36,520 bases of DNA, taken from positions 1 to 36,520 of the forward strand of contig JAVEEI010000065.1 in the NCBI GenBank assembly GCA_030840525.1, written 5' to 3'. Both the position numbers and the translations under genes were made by a program. The notes beneath the pieces were generated by a model. The model was not told where the DNA came from and did no database searches. It was given only the letters and a program-made list of their open reading frames with translations. The stretch's first letter is position 1. Every line of letters starts with the position of its first letter. Below are positions 7,812-15,981 of the stretch, one piece after another. Source of the DNA: Frankiaceae bacterium (GTDB lineage: Bacteria > Actinomycetota > Actinomycetes > JAFAQI01).

Positions 7812-7817
7812 AGTCTA
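7812..7817 (-). promoter_or_regulatory. -10 element TAGACT, predicted leaderless start
   Basis: On the minus strand TAGACT is followed by 7 nt and GTG 7804. The same hexamer precedes ndk on the plus strand. Confidence 0.6.
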
Positions 7818-7970
7818 GGCGCCCGGCCCGGAGTGCGACGCGCGGCCGCTCGCCCGCGCGACGCCACTCGACGTCGCACGAGAGGAATGCCCGCGGCCGC
7901 GTCGAAACCGGACGCCACACATCGCCGCGCGGCCCCCAGACCCGCGAGGAGAACCGTCTGGGGGACCCGC

Positions 7971-9419
7971 ATGTCCAAGCTCGCCATCGCTGTCGTCGGC
8001 GCCCTGGTGGCGACGACCCTCGCCACGGTTACGCCGGCGAGCGCGCAGGACTTCGCCTCGGAGCGGGCCGCGCGCGCCGCCGCTCTCGACGTCGGCCACT
8101 TCAGCGTCGGCGTGCGCGACCGGCTGACGCCGCAGGGGACCATCACGTGGGCGCCGCAGACGGGCATCCCGTTCGACAGCGTCTACCAGTACGTGAGCGG
8201 TACCGGGCCGGGCACGCCGGGGGACTACCACGTGTCGACGATCGTCGCGTACGCGAAGATCGCGCACGCCGACGGCTACCTGCCGGTGCTGTCGTACTTC
8301 CGCATGGACGGCGACGCGTGGGGACCGGCGTCGGTGCCGGCCCGTTGCACCGGCGCATGCCTGTCCGGCGACTCGGCCAAGCGCAACCTCGACCACCTCG
8401 AAGACCCGGGCTTCATGTACTTCTACTTCGACGGGCTCATCTCCGCGTTCAAGGCGCTCAACGCGCAGTACGACGGGCCGATGTTGATGCACTTCGAGCC
8501 CGACCTCTCCGGCTACGCGCAGATGCTCGTCAACGACCGGACTCGCTGCGACACGGACTGCCTTTCCACGGTGACGGCGGAGTCGCCGGCCGCGGTGCTC
8601 GCCGCCGTGTCGCTGTCGGGGCAGACCGACGTGAAGGACTTTCCCAATACGTTGCAAGGGTTTTACCTCGCCGTACTGCACCTGCGCGACCTGTACGCGC
8701 CGCGGGTGTCGCTCGCGTACCACGTCAGCGACTGGGCGACTGCCGACGTCTATCGCAAGACGACGCCCGACGACCGCACGAACGACATCGGCCAGAGCCA
8801 TGTCGACGTCGATGCGGCCGCGCTCGCGGACCGGGTCGCGTCGTTCGCCGCGCAAGACGGCGCGAGCACCGACCCGTCGCTGACGCTGCCCGGCGTCGCG
8901 ACGTCGCGCTACGACCTGCTGTTCAACGACGTGCTCGACCACGACGCGGCGTACGTCGAGCTGCGTGGCGGCAACCCGGGCTACTGGTGGGACAGCGAGA
9001 ACATCGACGTGCCCAACTTCGCCCGGTGGGAGGCCTACATCCACCGGATCACGAGCGACACCGGGCTGAAGGCGATCGTCTGGCAGGTGCCGGAAGGCAA
9101 CACGGTCTACCTCACCGAGAACGACACGACCGGCCACTACCAGGACAACCGGGTGCAGTACTTCTTCGACCACATCCCGGAGCTGGCGGCGGCCGGTCTC
9201 GTCGGCGTGATCTTCGGCAACGGCACGGCCGGCAGCAGCGCGACCCTCGACCTGCAGAACGACGGGGTGACCAACGGGTCGCCGACGTGTACGACGAGGG
9301 GCTCGCACTCGCACACGTCGGTGTGCACGTCCCGCGTCTCGACGGTGCCGGACGACGACGGCGGGTACTTGCGCGACCGCGCCGCGGCGTACTTCGCCGC
9401 GCCGTACCTGCTGCCTTAG
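7971..9419 (+). CDS. Secreted protein, possibly TIM-barrel glycosidase-like
   Basis: A 482-residue protein with a clear Sec signal peptide (MSKLAIAVVGALVATT..., likely cut after PASA or SAQ). The body alternates hydrophobic strands and aromatic-rich loops that look like a barrel: LPVLSYFRMDG, MHFEPDLSGY (Glu176), VSLAYHVSDW, YVELRGGNPGYWW, KAIVWQVPEGN, GLVGVIFGNG. A strand-end Glu plus many Trp/Tyr/Asp residues would suit a carbohydrate-active enzyme, but no named family was recognised and no catalytic pair can be assigned. ATG 7971 has GGGGGA at 5-6 nt. The gene diverges from the YVTN propeller gene and converges on a DUF5999 gene. Confidence 0.6.
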   Translation: MSKLAIAVVGALVATTLATVTPASAQDFASERAARAAALDVGHFSVGVRDRLTPQGTITWAPQTGIPFDSVYQYVSGTGPGTPGDYHVSTIVAYAKIAHADGYLPVLSYFRMDGDAWGPASVPARCTGACLSGDSAKRNLDHLEDPGFMYFYFDGLISAFKALNAQYDGPMLMHFEPDLSGYAQMLVNDRTRCDTDCLSTVTAESPAAVLAAVSLSGQTDVKDFPNTLQGFYLAVLHLRDLYAPRVSLAYHVSDWATADVYRKTTPDDRTNDIGQSHVDVDAAALADRVASFAAQDGASTDPSLTLPGVATSRYDLLFNDVLDHDAAYVELRGGNPGYWWDSENIDVPNFARWEAYIHRITSDTGLKAIVWQVPEGNTVYLTENDTTGHYQDNRVQYFFDHIPELAAAGLVGVIFGNGTAGSSATLDLQNDGVTNGSPTCTTRGSHSHTSVCTSRVSTVPDDDGGYLRDRAAAYFAAPYLLP

Positions 9420-9444
9420 GTCGAGCGCGTCGTCGCTTGCGGGC

Positions 9445-9609
9445 TTACGCGGCGTGTGCGGTCGCCGGAAGGCAGCCGCCGTCGTCGAACAGGATCAGGC
9501 CGTTGCAGAGCTGGTACCAGCCCTGCTCGCAGTGGTCCGCGACGATGGCCGCGGCGACGGCGTCCCGGTCGTCCCGGTCCGGACAAGCCGGCATATGTGA
9601 GCAACTCAT
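9445..9609 (-). CDS. DUF5999 family small protein
   Basis: A 54-residue protein starting MSCSHMPACPD and continuing EQGWYQLCNGLILFDD. This matches my recollection of the actinobacterial DUF5999 family (C-x-H-x3-C near the start, then a PEQGWxLLCNGVxLF core). The start at 9609 is fixed by GGAGGTGA five bases upstream; a longer in-frame ATG at 9648 lacks such a site. Cys3, His5 and Cys9 look like metal ligands. The usual HPEQGW is DHCEQGW here, adding a cysteine. Function is unknown; the size suggests a regulatory or developmental microprotein. Convergent with the 7971 gene. Confidence 0.75.
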   Translation of the reverse strand: MSCSHMPACPDRDDRDAVAAAIVADHCEQGWYQLCNGLILFDDGGCLPATAHAA

Positions 9610-9712
9610 CTGGCTCACCTCCGCGAGCGTTGGCGTCTCTGGCAGCACAACGACCGAGGCGGCCGGCGGTCACGCAGCGCGGGGTCGCGGTGTCACGCCG
9701 ACCACGGTTGGG

Positions 9713-9718
9713 GACAAT
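9713..9718 (+). promoter_or_regulatory. -10 element GACAAT, predicted leaderless start
   Basis: GACAAT lies 6 nt upstream of ATG 9725 and no ribosome-binding site is visible. Confidence 0.45.
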
Positions 9719-9724
9719 TGCCGT

Positions 9725-9973
9725 ATGGCAGGCAACCAACGTCAACTCTCGCCGTGGTGGCAGATGATCAGCGGGATGCGCGCGTACGGCGTCGCCATCA
9801 CCGTCGTGTGGGCGATGTGTGCCTGCACCGTGCTCGTCGTGCTTGCGGTCTCGGCCGGCGGCACGTGGCTGCGCGCCGGGTTTGCGGGCGGCGCGTTGCT
9901 CGAGCTGGCACTGTCCGCGCTCACGTTGCGTTTCCTCAGCCGGGCCAGCGTCCGCGGCCGCTTCGACGTCTAG
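9725..9973 (+). CDS. Small two-TM membrane protein
   Basis: An 82-residue protein with two predicted membrane helices (about 21-43 and 49-71), a short aromatic N-terminus (SPWWQMISGMRAYG) and a basic C-terminal tail (RASVRGRFDV). No family was recognised. The ATG was chosen because a -10-like GACAAT lies 6 nt upstream and the frame gives a coherent membrane protein; longer frames through this region are antisense to the DUF5999 gene. It converges on the large secreted-protein gene ending at 9997, with only 23 bp between stops. Confidence 0.65.
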   Translation: MAGNQRQLSPWWQMISGMRAYGVAITVVWAMCACTVLVVLAVSAGGTWLRAGFAGGALLELALSALTLRFLSRASVRGRFDV

Positions 9974-9996
9974 GACGCGCGCCGCCGCCGGAGCCG

Positions 9997-12069
9997 CTAC
10001 CCGACGTCGGTCACCGTGAGGCCGTGGTCGGTCGTGACGACGACCGTGTGCCCGTCGGGCGACACCGCGCCGGCGCCGGACAGCGGGTAGTACGGACCGG
10101 ACGGCGCGTCGGGCATCGGTGCCCGCGACGTCTCGGTCGCCGATGCGACGTCGATCCCGATGAGGTCGCCGCCCTGTTCGCAGTAGGCGGTCGCCCCGTC
10201 GGCGGAGAGCAAGAGCACGTTGCACGGCTGTCCACCGGGCACGGGAGTCGACCGCAGCGGTCCGTCCGCGGGCGCCTCCATGACGGAGGCGCCGTCCGCG
10301 ACCACGGTCGCGTCGTCGTTGACGGACGCGAGGCCGATGTCGCCGTAGAGCCAGGTCCGGTCGGTGACGTCCCAGCGTCCCCCCGCGGTGTATCCGCCGC
10401 TGTTCATCCAGGCCACGGTGCGGGCGGCGTCGGACGCGATGCGGCCGCCCGGTGGCGCGTACAGCATCGTCCCGTCCGACATCCGTACGACGTCGACGGC
10501 GTTGAGCCGCGAGGGGGTAGGCACCGTCGACAGCGCCCCGGTCGCGAGGTCGACGTGCTCGACCCGCACCGAGGTCTGGTAGTCGCCGGGCCGCACCGCC
10601 GTCAGCGGTGCAGGCTCGACCGCGAGTACGGCGCTGCCGCCGGGGAGCAGGTCGATGCCGGTCGCCGGCGCGGTCAGCGCGATGGGCGTCAGCTCGATCC
10701 CGTAGCGCAGGTCGAAGCGGCGCAGCACGGGCGCGCCGATGTCGGCGGCGTACGCCGTCTCACCATCGGGCGCGATGACCGGGTCGAGCAGGCCTGACGG
10801 CGAGATGTCCATGCCGGGCGGGTTCGGCGGGTTCTCCTGGATGCTCGGCACGAGCATCGAGTTGGCGGTCACCCAGCCGAGGACGTCGATCTCGACGTCC
10901 GCGCTGCCGGTGGCGGCGACCGTGAGCCGGCCCGCCGTACCCAGCCGGACCAGCCGCGTCGTCTGCACGGGGTAGCCGGTGAGCGCGACCACGGGGGAGT
11001 CGTCGGTGTCGACGGCGTCCGTCGGCGCGACCGTCACGGCGGCCTGCGCGGAGCGCGCGTAGACGGTGACGGCGACGACCGCGGCGCCGACGTGGTCGTC
11101 GGGTACGCCGAACATCCCGCCGAGCCGGAACACCCGCGGCGCGCCGGTCGCGACCGGCGTGGGTGTCGTCGAGGTCGCGTTCAGCGTGTCGAACACGCGG
11201 ACCGGATGCACGGCGAGCGCGGCGTCCGGGGCGCTGCTCGGGAAGCCGCCGCTGCCGGTGATCCAGAGCCGCACCCGCACCGAGGCCGCCGTCGTACCGA
11301 TCGTGATGGCCTCGTACGTAGGACCGACCTGCACCGCCGAGGTCTGGGTCGCGGTCGTGCCCGGATCGACCGCGACGTCGGCCGGGTACCCGCTCGGCGG
11401 GCCGTTGCTCGGCCCCAGCGTGACCGTCCCCGACGACGTCGCCGCCGTCGCGGTCAAGGTGACGAGGAGCGTGCTCGTGGACGGGACGAGGTGCGTCCGG
11501 TACACGTCGAGCGAGACCGGCGAGCCGGCCTTCACGGTCTGGTCGAAGACGAGCCGCGGCAGCACCGGTCGGAGCTGCATGCCCGGCGGCCCGTCCGGCG
11601 TCGACCACCAGCCTTCGACGACGAGCTGGATGTGCGTCGCGGTCGCGCCGTTGGTCACCGCGATCGCGCCGCGGGTGAGGCCGACCGGCACCGTGGTCAT
11701 CGTCACGCGGGCGGCCGGCGCCGGCATCGCCGCGACGTGCGGCCGGTGCGCGTCGTCCCAGACCTGCAGCGTCGTCGCGTGCGCCGGACGTTCGGCGACG
11801 ACCTGCACGAGTACCGCCGCCACGCTGTCGGTCGGGATGCCGGCCTGGCCGGCGACCACGAACCGGCGCGACTCGTTCGCGGCCATCGCGCGCTGGTCGG
11901 TGTCGAGCCCGGTTCGGGTGTCGGCGAGGACCGCGCGGGCGACCGGGTGGAACGTGCCGGGCGCGGGTGACGTCGCCGCGGCCGGGCTCGCCGGCACCGT
12001 CAGAAGCGGCGTCAGCGCGCCGCTTGCGACGACGGCGGCGGCGGCGAGGAGGCGTGCGGTGCGCGTCAT
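9997..12069 (-). CDS. Large secreted protein with beta-rich repeats
   Basis: A 690-residue exported protein with a signal peptide (MTRTARLLAAAAVVASGALT..., likely cut after an Ala-Ala-Thr region near 30). Residues about 40-420 hold at least three similar beta-rich modules beginning with phrases such as FHPVARAVLADTRTG, LRPVLPRLVFDQT and VHPVRVFDT. They resemble the modules seen in many actinobacterial surface proteins that start 'P.RLlDTR'. Residues about 430-690 look propeller-like (DGETAYAADIG, LLLSADGATAYCEQGG, VSPDGHTVVVTTD). ATG 12069 overlaps the stop of the NHL/FnIII gene as ATGA, so the two are coupled. It is probably a cell-surface binding or adhesive protein; no catalytic motif was seen. 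Confidence 0.75.
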   Translation of the reverse strand: MTRTARLLAAAAVVASGALTPLLTVPASPAAATSPAPGTFHPVARAVLADTRTGLDTDQRAMAANESRRFVVAGQAGIPTDSVAAVLVQVVAERPAHATTLQVWDDAHRPHVAAMPAPAARVTMTTVPVGLTRGAIAVTNGATATHIQLVVEGWWSTPDGPPGMQLRPVLPRLVFDQTVKAGSPVSLDVYRTHLVPSTSTLLVTLTATAATSSGTVTLGPSNGPPSGYPADVAVDPGTTATQTSAVQVGPTYEAITIGTTAASVRVRLWITGSGGFPSSAPDAALAVHPVRVFDTLNATSTTPTPVATGAPRVFRLGGMFGVPDDHVGAAVVAVTVYARSAQAAVTVAPTDAVDTDDSPVVALTGYPVQTTRLVRLGTAGRLTVAATGSADVEIDVLGWVTANSMLVPSIQENPPNPPGMDISPSGLLDPVIAPDGETAYAADIGAPVLRRFDLRYGIELTPIALTAPATGIDLLPGGSAVLAVEPAPLTAVRPGDYQTSVRVEHVDLATGALSTVPTPSRLNAVDVVRMSDGTMLYAPPGGRIASDAARTVAWMNSGGYTAGGRWDVTDRTWLYGDIGLASVNDDATVVADGASVMEAPADGPLRSTPVPGGQPCNVLLLSADGATAYCEQGGDLIGIDVASATETSRAPMPDAPSGPYYPLSGAGAVSPDGHTVVVTTDHGLTVTDVG

Positions 12070-15000
12070 CCGGCGCTCCCCGCGACGAACGCGAAGCCGA
12101 ACCGGGGTACGGCGTTGTCGGCGACGTCGGTGATCGGGTAGGCGTCGCCGGTGGGGTTCACCGTGAGCGAGTAGCGCGCGCCGGGTGAGAGCTTTGCCGA
12201 CGGCGTTACGACGATGCGCACGGCGACCTGCTGGTCGCAGGAGACCACCACACCCGATCCCGAGAGGCACTGCACGACGACGGCGAGCCGGTGCCCCTTC
12301 GCATCGGTCAGCGCGAAGTCGGCGGTGTCGACGTCGCGGACTCCCGCCGTACGCGACAGCACGACGTGCGTCCGCGGGCTCGTCGCGATGCCGTGCGCGA
12401 GAGCCGGCGAGAGGTACGGCGTACCGCTCGTCGCGGCGGCCGCGCCGGGCCCGGCGGCGTTGGTCGCGCGGACCGTCACGGTGTACGCCGTATGCGCGAG
12501 CCCGCGAATCGTCGCCGACTCGGCACCGGCGCCGACCGTCACGCTGACGTTCCCCGGCATCGCCGTGGCGACGTACGACGTGACCGCGCTGCCGCCGTCG
12601 TGCAGCGGTGGCTGGAAATGTACGACGAGGGCACCGGCGAGCGGCGCGACCCAGAGCTGGCGCGGTGCGCTCGGCGGGTCGGCGCCGGGGGTCGCCTGCA
12701 CCGACGACGAAGGTGCGCTGTCTCCGGCGGTGTTCTGCGCGGTGACGCTCACTGAGTAAGTGACGCCGTTGGTGAGACCGCGCAGCACCACCTGCGTCGT
12801 CGTGGCGTAGACGACGGCCACGTGATGGCCGGGCTCGGCATCGACGGTGTACGTGCGAACGCCGGAGGAGTCGGCGGGAACGGTCGGCGCCCACCACGCC
12901 ACCTGAAGCTGCGTGGACGACGTACTGACGGTGCCGATGACCGGTGCCGGCAGGACGTGGTCCGGCGTCGCGCGGTAGATGCGCGCCGCGACGTGGTCGA
13001 CGACGAGCGGTTCGCCGTCGGTGTCGAGGCCGGTCGACGGGATGCCGTAGAACGCGGCGCGGTCGTTGCCGACGGCGTCGAACGGCGCCGGGTGTCCGTA
13101 GCAGCGTTGGCCGGCGACGAGGGTGAGCTGTCCTTGCGCGTCGATGCGCTCGAGGGCGCCGCCGTCGACGAAGTAGATATCGCCGCCGGGGGACGCGACG
13201 ACGTCGTAGACCTCGCTGAGTACGGACTGCGCCGCGACCGACCCGCTGCCCCCGGGTGGCGCGGTACAGGTGGTGCTGCCGGCGACGCCGGCGATGGTGG
13301 AGACGACCGCGCTCGGGGTGCCGGCCCCGACGACGGCACGCAGCCGCTCGGCGTCGCCGAACAGCAGCCGTCCGTCGGGTGTCAGCGCGAGCCCGAGTGG
13401 GTTGGACAGTTGAGCGGAGAGGGCGAGCCCGTCCGACGTGGAGTTGCCGCCGCCCGCGACCGTCGTGACGAGACCGTTGGACGGGCTCCACATCCGGATG
13501 CGCGGGTCAAGGGTGTCGCCGTCGTAGTACTCGGGCCAGAAGACTCGGCCCTGGGCGTCGACGGCCATCCGGCCGTCGGGGGCGATCTGCGCGGATGCGG
13601 CGGCCACGCCGTCTCCGGTGTTGGTGCCGCCGCCGACGACGGTGGTGAGGGTGCCGGCGGGGGTGACGGCGCGGATCTTGGTGTAGTGGTCGACGAAGTA
13701 CACGGTCCCGTCGGTGCCGACCGCGAGGTCCGCGGGTGCGTACAGCGCGGACGTCGCCGCCGTCGACCCGTCGGCGCTGTCGCCGGGTACGCCGTTGCCG
13801 GCGAAGTTGCGTACGACGCCGTCGACGCCGAGCGCGGCGATGGTGTTCCACCTCGTCGCGACGTACCGCGTGCCGTCGGGGGCGGTCGCGACGCCGCCGA
13901 ACGGAGCGATCTGCGCGTCCAGGGCGGGTCCGTCGAGCGAGTGTCCGTAGGGCCCCGCGTTGATGGTGTTATCGGTGGCCATCCATCCGTTGCCGGCGAC
14001 GGTGTTGATGGTCGCGGACGGCGCGATCGGACTGACGAGCCGGACGCGGTTGTCCGCGTGGTCGATGATGGCCAGCCGGTTGCCGTCGACGGCGACACCG
14101 GTCGCGTCCATCGATGCGGCGACGGCCGGTCCGCCGTCGCCGATGGTCGCGGGGTCGCGCGGCGCCGGGCCGTTGGGTGTGCCGTAGTAGCCGGTGGCCG
14201 GTGTGCCGTTGCCGGCGACGGTGGTGATGGTGCCGTTCGTGTCGACCTCGCGTACCTCTGGGCCGGTGGCGATGAACAGGTCGCCGGCCGCGTCGTACGC
14301 GATTCCGCGGACCGGGTCGAGATGCGCGCTCACCGCCGGCCCGCCGTCGCCGGTGCTGCCGGTGCCGGTGTCGGAGCCGGCGAGCCGGACGAGGTTGCCG
14401 GTGGCGGTGTCGTAGCGGACGACGCACTCGGGCTCGGCGAAGACGAGGTTGCCGTCGGCGTCGAGGGTCATCTGCGCGATGTTGTTCGTGTCGATGGAGG
14501 TGCTGAGCGCCGGTCCGACCGGGCAGGCGCTGCTGCCGTACTGGCTGCCGACCGCGACCGCATCCGATCCGTCGGCGGCGCGACGGCGGATCTGCGGCAG
14601 GTTGTCGGTGTAGTAGTAGCCGCCGGCGCCGTCCGGCACGACCTGCGTCTGGTACTCGTTGCAGCACTGCGCGGAGCGGATGCGGTTGGCCGCCGACAGC
14701 TCGAACGTGACCCAGTTGGACGCGTCGTAGCCGGAGAGGACGGCGGAGCCGTCGGGGCGCACGAACATGTGGTCGACCTCGCCGATGCTTTCCAGCCGGG
14801 CGGGGCCGGCGACCGCGGGAGCCGGGGGCGTGTGCGTCTGCTCGGTGAGTGGCTGGTCGAGACCGGTGCCGGCGACGTTGGTGACCGTACCGGTGGTGAG
14901 GTCGAGCGAGCGGACGAGCTTGTCGCCGAGTATGAGCAGCTTGTGGTCGGTCGGGCGGAAGGCGATGGCCTGCGGTCGTGTCGCGAGGGATGTGGCTACG

Positions 15001-15134
15001 CCCTGGCCGGGACCGCCGGCGATGGTGCGCAAGGCCCACGGCTGCTGCGGGTCCGCGTGCGCGGGCGACTCGGGCGCGACCACCGCCGCCGCCGCAACGA
15101 GTACGACGACGGAAAGCCCCCGCTTTCGTCGCAT
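12066..15134 (-). CDS. Secreted NHL-propeller protein with FnIII domains
   Basis: A 1022-residue protein. It has a signal peptide (MRRKRGLSVVVLVAAAAVV..., cut near AHA-DP), then about 660 residues of NHL-type repeats seen as recurring 'TVAGNG...GDGGPA..A.l..P.giA.d..G' units (for example TTVAGNGTPATG, INTVAGNGWMA, RNFAGNGVPGDS, TTVVGGGTNTGDG, VTTVAGGGNSTSDG). Two FnIII domains follow (about 705-800 and 805-900: TYTVDAEPG...LTNGVTYSVSVTAQN, and SYVATAMPG...TAYTVTVRATN), then a C-terminal Ig-like domain resembling Big_5/SbsA (about 905-1022). ATG 15134 has AAAGGGA at a good distance. It is the first gene of a coupled pair with the 690-residue protein. A surface binding role is inferred. Confidence 0.83.
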   Translation of the reverse strand: MRRKRGLSVVVLVAAAAVVAPESPAHADPQQPWALRTIAGGPGQGVATSLATRPQAIAFRPTDHKLLILGDKLVRSLDLTTGTVTNVAGTGLDQPLTEQTHTPPAPAVAGPARLESIGEVDHMFVRPDGSAVLSGYDASNWVTFELSAANRIRSAQCCNEYQTQVVPDGAGGYYYTDNLPQIRRRAADGSDAVAVGSQYGSSACPVGPALSTSIDTNNIAQMTLDADGNLVFAEPECVVRYDTATGNLVRLAGSDTGTGSTGDGGPAVSAHLDPVRGIAYDAAGDLFIATGPEVREVDTNGTITTVAGNGTPATGYYGTPNGPAPRDPATIGDGGPAVAASMDATGVAVDGNRLAIIDHADNRVRLVSPIAPSATINTVAGNGWMATDNTINAGPYGHSLDGPALDAQIAPFGGVATAPDGTRYVATRWNTIAALGVDGVVRNFAGNGVPGDSADGSTAATSALYAPADLAVGTDGTVYFVDHYTKIRAVTPAGTLTTVVGGGTNTGDGVAAASAQIAPDGRMAVDAQGRVFWPEYYDGDTLDPRIRMWSPSNGLVTTVAGGGNSTSDGLALSAQLSNPLGLALTPDGRLLFGDAERLRAVVGAGTPSAVVSTIAGVAGSTTCTAPPGGSGSVAAQSVLSEVYDVVASPGGDIYFVDGGALERIDAQGQLTLVAGQRCYGHPAPFDAVGNDRAAFYGIPSTGLDTDGEPLVVDHVAARIYRATPDHVLPAPVIGTVSTSSTQLQVAWWAPTVPADSSGVRTYTVDAEPGHHVAVVYATTTQVVLRGLTNGVTYSVSVTAQNTAGDSAPSSSVQATPGADPPSAPRQLWVAPLAGALVVHFQPPLHDGGSAVTSYVATAMPGNVSVTVGAGAESATIRGLAHTAYTVTVRATNAAGPGAAAATSGTPYLSPALAHGIATSPRTHVVLSRTAGVRDVDTADFALTDAKGHRLAVVVQCLSGSGVVVSCDQQVAVRIVVTPSAKLSPGARYSLTVNPTGDAYPITDVADNAVPRFGFAFVAGSAG

Positions 15135-15240
15135 GCCGGTCCCTTTCGCGCGCTCATGTCGCGGCTAGAGGTCGCGGTGCGCAGCCCGAATGTAACCGCT
15201 TTTCCGTTTCGCGGTGGCCGTTTTCGCCGATTGGTGGGGG

Positions 15241-15807
15241 CTACTGCTGCGTGCGAAGCCGGCGTCGCCGCCATGCGAACGCGCCCGCTCCCGCGATGGC
15301 GGCGGTCGCGCAGCTCGCGGCGACAATGGTCGCGAGCGGCGCCGAGTCGTGGTGTGCGACAGCGACCGGCGTGGTGTCTCTCGTGCTGGTCGGGCCGAGG
15401 CCCGCATAACCGTGCATCGGGAAGGTCACTTCGCCGCGACCGAGGCTTCCGTCGAGACGTACGTCGACCCGCCAGTTACCCGGGTAGGGGTTGGCGAGCG
15501 GGTAGAAGACGACGTTCGCATAGACGCTCGCGGTCGTCGTGACGCGAAACGCTCCCGACGACGCGCTGATGCTGACGCGCACGTCATCGGCCGGCCCGCC
15601 GGTGCTCGTGTCGAGGAGGACGAGCCGGTACTGCAACTCGTTGTCCGGCAACGTGTACCCGTCGTACGCGTAGACGGTGTACGGACCGGCGCGGCCCTTG
15701 AACGCCGCTCCCACTCCGTTGTGCGCGGCAGCTGGTAGCGCCGAACAGAGCAGCGTCAGTGACGTCAGCGCGACGACGAGTGCGGCTCGGCGGGGAAGAC
15801 GTCGCAC
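15241..15807 (-). CDS. Secreted small beta-domain protein with C-terminal anchor
   Basis: A 188-residue protein. It has a signal peptide ending LPAAA, which would expose His29 as the mature N-terminus, then a beta-rich domain (YTVYAYDGYTLPDNELQYRLVLLD...NWRVDVRLDG). A C-terminal hydrophobic helix (about 157-179) is followed by an Arg-rich stop-transfer tail. This layout recalls CopC- or YtkA-like proteins, where an N-terminal His can bind copper, but the similarity is only in outline. GTG 15807 is preceded by CATAGT with a 6-nt spacer on the minus strand, a possible leaderless start. Function unknown. Confidence 0.7.
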   Translation of the reverse strand: MRRLPRRAALVVALTSLTLLCSALPAAAHNGVGAAFKGRAGPYTVYAYDGYTLPDNELQYRLVLLDTSTGGPADDVRVSISASSGAFRVTTTASVYANVVFYPLANPYPGNWRVDVRLDGSLGRGEVTFPMHGYAGLGPTSTRDTTPVAVAHHDSAPLATIVAASCATAAIAGAGAFAWRRRRLRTQQ

Positions 15808-15942
15808 GCGCCAACTATGCCTCGGAAGCGACGCTGCGAACGTCGTGGTAGTGAGCTTGTCGCGCCGGCAGGCTTACGGCTGGTAGCAATCGACACCGAA
15901 CCTCCCTAGACGAGATTGGCGCATGGCTGACATCGTGCGACG

Positions 15943-15963
15943 TATCGGACAAATCGTCCGATA
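15943..15963. promoter_or_regulatory. Perfect 8-bp inverted repeat, candidate operator
   Basis: TATCGGAC and GTCCGATA flank a 5-nt AT-rich centre (aaatc), ending 18 bp before the ATG of the Cys-rich secreted protein. The dyad is typical of a dimeric-repressor site. A short hairpin in the leader is the alternative. Confidence 0.5.
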
Positions 15964-15981
15964 GTTCCGGACGGAGTTTCC

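Noticed and set aside
12822..15542. A 906-codon plus-strand frame antisense to the NHL gene
   Set aside because: Val/Arg/Gly-rich sequence with no motif. The minus-strand frame has a signal peptide, NHL repeats and FnIII domains.
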